A DNA stretch of 64,000 bases from Phoronis australis (lineage: Eukaryota; Phoronida; Phoronidae). The notes below the pieces were generated by a model. It did no database searches and was not told the origin of the DNA. It saw only the letters and a list, made by a program, of their open reading frames with translations. Position numbers and translations under genes: made by a program. The DNA is taken from positions 1,213,755 to 1,277,754 of the forward strand of contig NMRA01000001.1 of NCBI GenBank assembly GCA_002633005.1. Direction: 5' to 3'. Below are positions 61,059-64,000 of the stretch, in pieces (position 1 is the stretch's first letter; the number at the start of each line of letters is the position of its first letter).

Positions 61059-62897
61059 TATGGAATCTCCGAAGATTCCATGTAAGGGATTATGACTTAG
61101 AGCTGGTAGTCTTCTCACAGTGTATTGTTATTGATCAGTCTTATAATAATTGAAAAACACGCAAGCCTACTGTTGCACTAGCGTTTGCTTATAAACAATC
61201 CCACGGATTTATATTGTTGCATGGTAGTTAAATTGTGGATTAGGGTGAAACATATTGTGTGTTACTAAAGCACAGTTAGAGCGATCCATCTCACAAATGT
61301 TCCGCATGTGTTGAATGTACCATACTCTATTACATCTGCACATTAGCTCTGCAGTATTTATTTCGGATTATTTATTACATTGTGCTGACAAGCTTAACTG
61401 TTACTCATTCTATGCCTTTCCAGCCTTACTGTCGCAAGACGTGGTTGCCCCCGCCTCCCGCATTGCTCCGCCTCCTCTACTTGACCCCAATAGACCACCA
61501 TCCTTGATGACAATGGATGTCCCACCCCCTGCTATGATTGTGAGTATGCGCCATCAAAATGAAAACAATAAAAAAGTAATTCAATTCAAGTATTACTCGT
61601 TGACTTAAGAAAGTGCTTGTATTTTTGTATGGGTTCACTTTAGGTTATGTAGGACTTTATCGACAAGTCAACGTCTACAAAAACTTAGAAAGCTCATACA
61701 CTTTGATTTTCAACTTTATACCAATCGGTATTTGATTAGTTGACATGACCATGTCTTTTGTAAAATTTAGCAAAATTGTGGCATCAAAAACATGACCAAA
61801 TGCCGTTTGATATAACTTTACGAGATGAAATCTCAAAAATGTTATCACTGTTTTCTAATTTTTTTTTTCTGCTTTTCGTTTTATGTGACTTGATTTTTTC
61901 ATAAAAACCATAAAAGTCCCTTTTGCATTAGTGGATCATTTTGAAAAAAGCCCTTTGGCTAACCTCCGTCTATGAGAACAGTGCATAAAACATAGCAACT
62001 GAAAATTTCACTTGAATCCCATCAGCCATTTCTGCAATGTTGCGTTGTGAAAATAGTCGATTTTCATGATTTGTCACATTCCTATAATATTTCATTCTGT
62101 CTGGTGTGTTTTTAAAAATGCACTGAATTGGAGAATAATTTTTGTGAAAAGAACTTTTGCAAAGCTTTTAGATCCTTAACCAATATTGTGTATGGTGTCG
62201 ATTCAACTATTACCCACACCGTATTTTTCACTCTAGCCACCCCGTGCTGAGGAGCCTGAAATGAAGGACGTGAAGCTGCCGCAGGCTCTTGAGCAGGTCC
62301 TCGCCTTCAAAGGGGTGCGTGCACAGCAGGTAGGCATCAGCCCCGACGACATCGAGCAAGAGATTACAGAGCCATCAGAGCTCAAACAGGAAGTGGAAGA
62401 AGGTGACGAGGCTGGCGACATAATTCAGTATGAGGAAGACGAGGATGAAGATGAGGTGGTGAAGACGAAGGCGGCGAAGGAGTCGAAGAACAAGAAGAGA
62501 AAGAAGAAGAAGAAGAGGGCCAAACAACGCCAGATGGTGACCAAACCTATTGAGTCCGAGACGAAAAAAGATGACGAGGAGCCTGATGTAGAAATAGAGT
62601 TAGTGTCTAAAGTGTCCTGAAGGTGTAAACATTTTAGTTTTGAAATGTTCAGTGTTTTGTATTAAGATGCTCCTCAAATAATCTTAAAGCATGATCTGTC
62701 CGTTACTGCAACTAAAAAGTACAAATTAAAATAACTGATGGGTTTGCGAATCCATGCTATGTATTTGTATTTGTGTGTGTGACACATGTGCAGTGTATGA
62801 ATAATTTGTGATCTGCAGGTATGTTCAAGAGCAGCTGAATCTTATGCCAGGTGATCCTTATTACCATACGTTCTCCAGAATATTTGAAGCCTTCAAG
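44709..62897 (+). CDS. SF3B2: Splicing factor 3B subunit 2 (SF3B2/SAP145), 5' half; continues past the window
   Basis: Nine exons join in phase: 44709-44805, 56147-56193, 58064-58297, 58830-59243, 60088-60195, 60928-61081, 61424-61539, 62237-62598 and 62819-62897. They total 1611 nt, 537 codons. The order matches SF3B2: an N-terminal SAP domain (residues about 9-48), a long Gln/Glu-rich coiled region, a Pro-rich segment (RIAPPPLLDP, MDVPPPAMI), the KLPQALEQVLAFK motif, an acidic stretch, a Lys-rich nuclear-localisation cluster, then DVEIEYV and FSRIFEAFK. The last two are highly diagnostic. SF3B2 is part of the U2 snRNP SF3b complex and helps hold U2 at the intron branch point. The conserved DUF382/PSP region must lie to the right of the window. 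The Gln/Glu-rich part (about 270 residues) is far longer than in vertebrates. Confidence 0.9.
44966..45060 (+). repeat. Fragment of foldback-element family
   Basis: CGATGGAGCTCCTGTAGGAG, then CTTCATACGCCGGAAG and TTTTCGGTG.ATTATGCC match 45752-45840. It lies just outside the LTR element. Confidence 0.65.
45135..46711 (-). mobile_element. 3' LTR of the HhH-gag-TatD element, split by an insertion
   Basis: The outer parts (45135-45265 and 46608-46711, together about 235 bp) match the intact LTR at 50151-50382: TGTAAATTGT.GCTACTTAGG, CTCTTCTCATGGAGGA.GAC, then CAGTCACGTGACAT, GGACGGACGACATTGAAACT and AGGTTCACGACA. The LTR begins TG and ends CA. A 1342-bp foldback element interrupts it. Confidence 0.85.
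45266..46607. mobile_element. Foldback transposon inserted in the 3' LTR
   Basis: The ends are TAGGCAATGACCATCGCCTC and the complement of TAGGAAATGACCATCGCCTC, flanked by CCC on both sides (45263-45265, 46608-46610), a likely 3-bp duplication. Inverted similarity continues inward for about 220 bp (ACCAGAGGCGATGCAG, TTGTTATAAATACC, AACACCTTAGGAGGTTG and CTCGAACAAATACT against 46390-46590). The centre contains two direct copies (about 45292-45750 and 45752-46209) split by one N, so the true element is probably about 880 bp. No transposase is visible. Confidence 0.8.
46712..46725 (-). promoter_or_regulatory. Polypurine tract of the LTR element
   Basis: On the minus strand AGGGAGGGGAGGAG lies directly before the 3' LTR start TGTCGTGAACC. 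That is the position where LTR retroelements prime plus-strand DNA synthesis. Confidence 0.8.
46726..47330. other. Non-coding internal part of the LTR element
   Basis: About 600 bp lie between the end of the TatD-like frame and the polypurine tract, AT-rich with A and C runs (a 14-base C run near 46806). I see no reverse transcriptase, integrase or protease motif. Confidence 0.6.
47330..48919 (-). pseudogene. Broken C2H2-finger / TatD-like nuclease reading frame inside LTR element
   Basis: Frame 1 (48919-47915) has a CPLC..11..H....H finger (C53, C56, H68, H73). A helical region follows, then the TatD start DSHFHID (residues 247-253; His 249 and 251) and GVHP (325-328). The next pieces lie in other frames: LGEIG and the metal-binding H in VFHIRSA and HLHFYQG (47871-47545), ETDAP near 47470-47484, and a closing RGTTVSQVL...NARRLY near 47338-47390. 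Together these are all the signature motifs of TatD metal-dependent deoxyribonucleases, in order. At least three frameshifts or stops separate them, so this copy is dead. Similarity to TatD is by motif; substrate and role within an element are unknown. Confidence 0.75.
48948..49873 (-). pseudogene. Broken gag-like frame with N-terminal helix-hairpin-helix
   Basis: It is read from 49873 leftwards. The first frame begins at an ATG close to the LTR and has a helix-hairpin-helix motif, LLDLPGMTANVAAAVMDFR (residues 15-33). A second frame (49539-49150) has the retrotransposon-gag signature (FLWKFSNVARNN, KCRTELGMCLEGDASRWFF). A third (49274-48948) continues with the Ala/Leu-rich gag C-terminus (FPEARDSDEAQAVLRFC). 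Two frameshifts break it, and no CCHC knuckle is visible. In intact relatives this presumably joins the finger/TatD part. Confidence 0.65.
50130..50150 (-). promoter_or_regulatory. Possible tRNA primer-binding site
   Basis: Directly inside the 5' LTR on the minus strand is TTTGGTGTAGTTGCTACGTG. The TGG start and position fit a primer-binding site, but I cannot assign the tRNA. Confidence 0.4.
50151..50382 (-). mobile_element. 5' LTR of the HhH-gag-TatD element
   Basis: An intact 232-bp LTR that, on the minus strand, begins TGTCGTGAACC and ends CAATTTACA. It is highly similar to the split 3' LTR. No matching target duplication is evident outside the two LTRs (ACTGT against GTACA). Confidence 0.85.
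50490..50690 (+). repeat. Foldback-element family fragment
   Basis: TTGTTATAAATA.CCTTTGC, GAGGGACACCT and TTTAATTCCTTCTACCTCGA, then ACAAATGCTCCCGT and TTCTTCGAGCAGT match 45370-45500 in order. Confidence 0.65.
50840..52045. mobile_element. Inverted-repeat (foldback) element, about 1.2 kb
   Basis: The left arm (about 50840-51005: TTTACAATATGATGACATTG, CATGATTTTGGT, GATTCCTC.CAA, AGTATTTTAT and CACTATTTCCCG) is mirrored by about 51865-52045. Arms are about 150-180 bp and roughly 80% alike. The centre has no transposase. It includes the palindrome at 51241-51259 and a related GGACGCCC motif nearby. Confidence 0.7.
51241..51259. repeat. Perfect 8-bp-arm palindrome
   Basis: GGGCGTCC-ATT-GGACGCCC. 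A further GGACGCCC occurs at about 51284-51291, and GGACGCCC recurs near 51630. Confidence 0.9.
52046..53788. other. Intronic DNA (SF3B2 intron 1) without recognised gene
   Basis: A tandem duplication at 52741-52869 is the only structure I can support. The 135-codon plus-strand ORF at 53477 is Leu/Phe/Ser-rich and matches nothing I know. Confidence 0.5.
52741..52869 (+). repeat. Tandem duplication, 65 bp period
   Basis: The two units (52741-52805 and 52806-52869) share GAAAGTTC, CTA.TCTG.AGTAAACAAAT and ACATCATCA.TGTACT..CTCAG. Confidence 0.85.
53789..55278 (-). pseudogene. Decayed pogo/Tigger-type transposase
   Basis: Read on the minus strand from 55278: an HTH-psq-like segment (TAAKCNVPYQTLRDRV) and KRIKEMASLGYGYTRQEVV. 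In other frames follow the DDE-domain pieces: FNVDEK (first Asp, near 54620), GCGSAAGQATSPAFFVLKGK (near 54450-54500), LLLDGHKS (second Asp, near 54245) and LQPLDVG (third Asp, near 54140). The C-terminal SLENLQSAFRKSGICPFDN comes at about 53960-54020. Pieces alternate between frames, so it is inactive. A 35-bp tandem duplication at 54351-54420 adds to the damage. Family: Tc1/mariner superfamily, pogo group. Confidence 0.8.
54351..54420 (+). repeat. 35-bp tandem duplication inside the transposase pseudogene
   Basis: GTGACTGTTCCACTGGCACC.. at 54351-54385 is repeated at 54386-54420 with three differences. Confidence 0.9.
55279..56146. other. Intronic DNA (SF3B2 intron 1), nothing recognised
   Basis: Minus-strand ORFs of 79 and 121 codons show no domain, start context or splice sites that I can support. 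Confidence 0.5.
56147..56193 (+). CDS. SF3B2: SF3B2 exon 2 (second half of SAP domain)
   Basis: The acceptor TTTTGTATTTTAG ends at 56146. Two nt complete the split Gly, then LKADLVERLHEYYVQ, the second SAP helix. The donor CAG|GTAAGT is perfect. Only 47 nt long, it is identified by phase and domain continuity with exon 1. Confidence 0.88.
56285..56460 (+). repeat. Intronic repeat pair, copy 1
   Basis: GGCCCGCCAAGCTTCTTTTTGGCCC, AAACTTCA, TGCAAAAATCGCTAG-like and ACGAATAC..A blocks recur in order at 58325-58500. Confidence 0.65.
58064..58297 (+). CDS. SF3B2: SF3B2 exon 3 (start of Gln/Glu-rich region)
   Basis: The acceptor is a NAGNAG (TTTGAGCAG|CAA): AG at 58059-58060 or 58062-58063 gives one Gln more or less, phase unchanged. 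After VAMAPAVDPQ, runs of Gln, Glu, Met and Leu form a coiled coil. The donor is CAG|GTACTG, phase 0. Confidence 0.85.
58325..58500 (+). repeat. Intronic repeat pair, copy 2
   Basis: GTGGCCCGCCACGCTCCTTT, TTGGCCC, GGTAAAAACTTCA, ATGCAAAAATCGCTAG and AATACGCA correspond to 56285-56460. Confidence 0.65.
58830..59243 (+). CDS. SF3B2: SF3B2 exon 4 (expanded Gln/Glu repeat exon)
   Basis: The acceptor CCGCCAACAG ends at 58829 and the donor CAG|GTGAGT follows 59243; phase 0 at both ends. The 138 codons are nearly all Q, E, R, M, L and I. They include a 12-residue repeat, RMMEQRRIQEEQ, four times near the end. Continuous heptad-like charge predicts a long helix. Confidence 0.87.
59040..59187 (+). 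repeat. Coding minisatellite, 36-bp unit, about 4 copies
   Basis: AGGATGATGGAACAGCGGAG (continuing GATTCAAGAGGAACAG) repeats in frame, encoding (R)MMEQ(R/Q)RIQEEQ. The third-to-fourth junction has one extra codon. Confidence 0.9.
59244..60087. other. SF3B2 intron 4
   Basis: AT-rich intron with no repeat or exon that I can recognise; the 71-codon ORF at 59560 appears random. Confidence 0.6.
60088..60195 (+). CDS. SF3B2: SF3B2 exon 5
   Basis: The acceptor TTTGTAGCAG is again NAGNAG (exon from 60085 or 60088, one Gln difference). It encodes RVLLEQQKEDQRRQEQEAMI and more coiled coil. The donor AGG|GTAGGT is phase 0. Confidence 0.85.
60196..60927. other. SF3B2 intron 5
   Basis: The first half (60196-60580) is G-rich with repeated GGTGG, TTGGTGGTGA and CACCCAGG/CACCC.TGGG words, like a degenerate minisatellite. 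Antisense ORFs here are artefacts of it. Confidence 0.5.
60928..61081 (+). CDS. SF3B2: SF3B2 exon 6 with polyglutamine tract
   Basis: The acceptor CTTGTTCACAG ends at 60927. The exon encodes QQMEEQKQREEAQLMQQQQ onward, a run of ten Gln, then RMESPKIP. The donor T|GTAAGG leaves 1 nt, completed as Ser in exon 7. Confidence 0.87.
61027..61056 (+). repeat. (CAG)10 microsatellite in coding sequence
   Basis: Ten uninterrupted in-frame CAG codons encode polyglutamine in SF3B2 exon 6. Pure repeats of this length are usually polymorphic. Confidence 0.97.
61424..61539 (+). CDS. SF3B2: SF3B2 exon 7 (proline-rich)
   Basis: The acceptor TGCCTTTCCAG is followed by 2 nt closing the split Ser. It encodes a Pro-rich linker (RIAPPPLLDPNRPP, MDVPPPAMI). 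The donor ATT|GTGAGT is phase 0. Confidence 0.85.
61640..62065 (+). repeat. Dispersed repeat family R1 (fullest copy)
   Basis: It spans AGGTTATGTAGGACTTTATC through CCATTTCTGCAATGTTGCG. Its halves are found separately at 21826-22130 and 23700-23955, and an inverted copy at 12580-12940. Located in SF3B2 intron 7. Confidence 0.65.
62237..62598 (+). CDS. SF3B2: SF3B2 exon 8 (KLPQALEQVL motif, acidic and Lys-rich regions)
   Basis: The acceptor TTTTTCACTCTAG ends at 62236. It encodes KLPQALEQVLAFKG, an acidic stretch (YEEDEDEDEVV), a nuclear-localisation cluster (NKKRKKKKKRAK) and DVEIE. The donor GA|GTTAGT after 62598 is chosen over read-through because it leaves 2 nt and produces DVEIEYV with exon 9, the conserved SF3B2 junction. 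Without it the frame stops at TGA 62618-62620. Confidence 0.88.
62819..62897 (+). CDS. SF3B2: SF3B2 exon 9
   Basis: The acceptor GTGATCTGCAG ends at 62818. One nt completes Glu, then YVQEQLNLMPGDPYYHTFSR and IFEAFK. The RIFEAFK end is a strong SF3B2 marker. The donor AAG|GTACGT is phase 0, with the next exon beyond the window. Confidence 0.9.
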
Positions 62898-64000
62898 GTA
62901 CGTACTGTTTTATATTGAGCTAGAATAATTTTAATGTGCTACAATGTTGAAGGAACACGCTCACTCCCCGGACACTAGCAATTATATTACAGAAGTTGAT
63001 TCGTGCCACTCCAGATTTTGTTCGTCGCCCTGTTAAAAATCCTGGGTTGCCACGAGGTTGCCATGCACGCATCTGAGCATGCACTTGGAACACTACAGGA
63101 CATAATCAGAAGGAAGTCAGAGTCTCAATCGGAAAAAAAATGTTTAATAATATGTTTCATGCATAGATAACATATGACGATGGTTTGTTTATTAGGAAGT
63201 GAGCTCGCGTGGGGATATTTGGCCTGAGAGTAGGAAACTGATTGTTGCTGAGAATGCAAGACACTCCTAATTTCCTGTTGGGTGCTCTGATGGAGTGCGT
63301 CTGTTTTTCAATAANTTTTTTCTCGCTACGCAGTATATATTTCGTATTTGAAGTTCCCCGAGAATGAAGATAAGGTATTTTGCTAGACACAAGTGAAATA
63401 TTGTAAAAATGGACCATTTTTGTGAATAAGGTTGGAAATATCCTTAATAATATGTTTCATGCATAGATAACATATGACGATGGTTTGTTTATTAGGAAGT
63501 GAGCTCGCGTGGGGATATTTGGCCTGAGAGTAGGAAACTGATTGTTGCTGAGAATGCAAGACACTCCTAATTTCCTGTTGGGTGCTCTGATGGAGTGCGT
63601 CTGTTTTTCAATAATGGAATGTCAGTAGTTTCATTTTCGTCTCGAGTTGACTATTTGTCATTTGTAACGGCCCACCTGCTCCCCTCGTACGATTAGTAGT
63701 TTCGTTGTTTTGGTAACCTGGCGACTTGATGTCATGCTAAGTGTCGAGCCCTGCACTACACAGTGTTGCCATATTTCACCCAATAAGCTGAGACTAGTCT
63801 GAATAAATACACCCCCAACTATGAGCCTGAGATATACTACAAATAGTCAAAGCCATTATACATTTTCTTTTTTACGACCATCTTGCATTAGGGAGAGTAT
63901 TAATGCTATCCTGTCATCTGGGTTATCAGAGTTCATTTGTCAGTGTTTGTTCTCAGTCATGTTAGGTAGGAAATAAAGCTTTAGTTGTATAAAAAATTTC
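62898..64000. other. SF3B2 intron 9 (partial)
   Basis: No further exon is recognisable. A 171-bp duplication around one N (63144-63314 and 63444-63614) and a TGTCGAGCCCTG transposon-end motif near 63742 are present. Confidence 0.7.
63144..63614 (+). repeat. 171-bp direct duplication around a single N
   Basis: TTAATAATATGTTTCATGCA..TTTTTCAATAA occurs at 63144-63314 and again, apparently identical, at 63444-63614. Copy 1 ends exactly at the N (63315), with 128 bp of other sequence between. Confidence 0.95.

Noticed and set aside
1-64000. Prokaryotic operons, CRISPR arrays, tRNA or rRNA genes
   Set aside because: Introns, metazoan housekeeping genes and retroelements show a nuclear animal genome. 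No regularly spaced direct repeats and no cloverleaf or rRNA-like sequence were recognised.

Overview
The window is nuclear DNA from an animal, most likely a heterozygous marine invertebrate. It is AT-rich, genes are split by introns with GT..AG sites and matching phases, and introns reach 11 kb. It carries Penelope-like, LTR, pogo and foldback elements typical of invertebrate genomes. I cannot name the species. Single N bases at 15750, 45751 and 63315 are each flanked by near-identical direct repeats, which suggests unmerged allelic contig ends.

Layout. (1) 1-4911: repeats, no gene recognised. (2) 4912-14247, plus strand: six exons of a protein related to the UPF0764/C16orf89 (DUF4735) family. 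It has a long disordered insert and an added acidic region, transmembrane helix and basic tail; the first exon was not found. (3) 14248-41309: mostly non-coding. It holds a false-looking 1.5 kb duplication, dispersed repeats, an intronless 248-codon minus-strand ORF (26293-27039), weak exon candidates, a scaffold gap (32333-32490), a 5'-truncated Penelope-like element (about 32900-33600) and a short inverted-repeat transposon (38163-38481). (4) 41310-44465, minus strand: a complete four-exon gene for mitochondrial ribosomal protein L11 (MRPL11). (5) 44709 to beyond 62897, plus strand: the 5' half of the gene for splicing factor 3B subunit 2 (SF3B2), nine exons, head-to-head with MRPL11 across 243 bp.

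The 11.3 kb first intron of SF3B2 contains the most unusual object: a minus-strand LTR element (45135-50382) with two LTRs and a polypurine tract. Its decayed coding region combines a helix-hairpin-helix motif, a gag-like segment, a C2H2-type finger and a full set of TatD-nuclease motifs, and I see no reverse transcriptase. Its 3' LTR is split by a foldback transposon. The same intron holds an inverted-repeat element (about 50840-52045) and a decayed pogo/Tigger transposase (53789-55278).

MRPL11 (mitochondrial translation) and SF3B2 (pre-mRNA splicing) are housekeeping genes that probably share one promoter. At least four dispersed repeat families recur across the window and explain much of the intergenic sequence.
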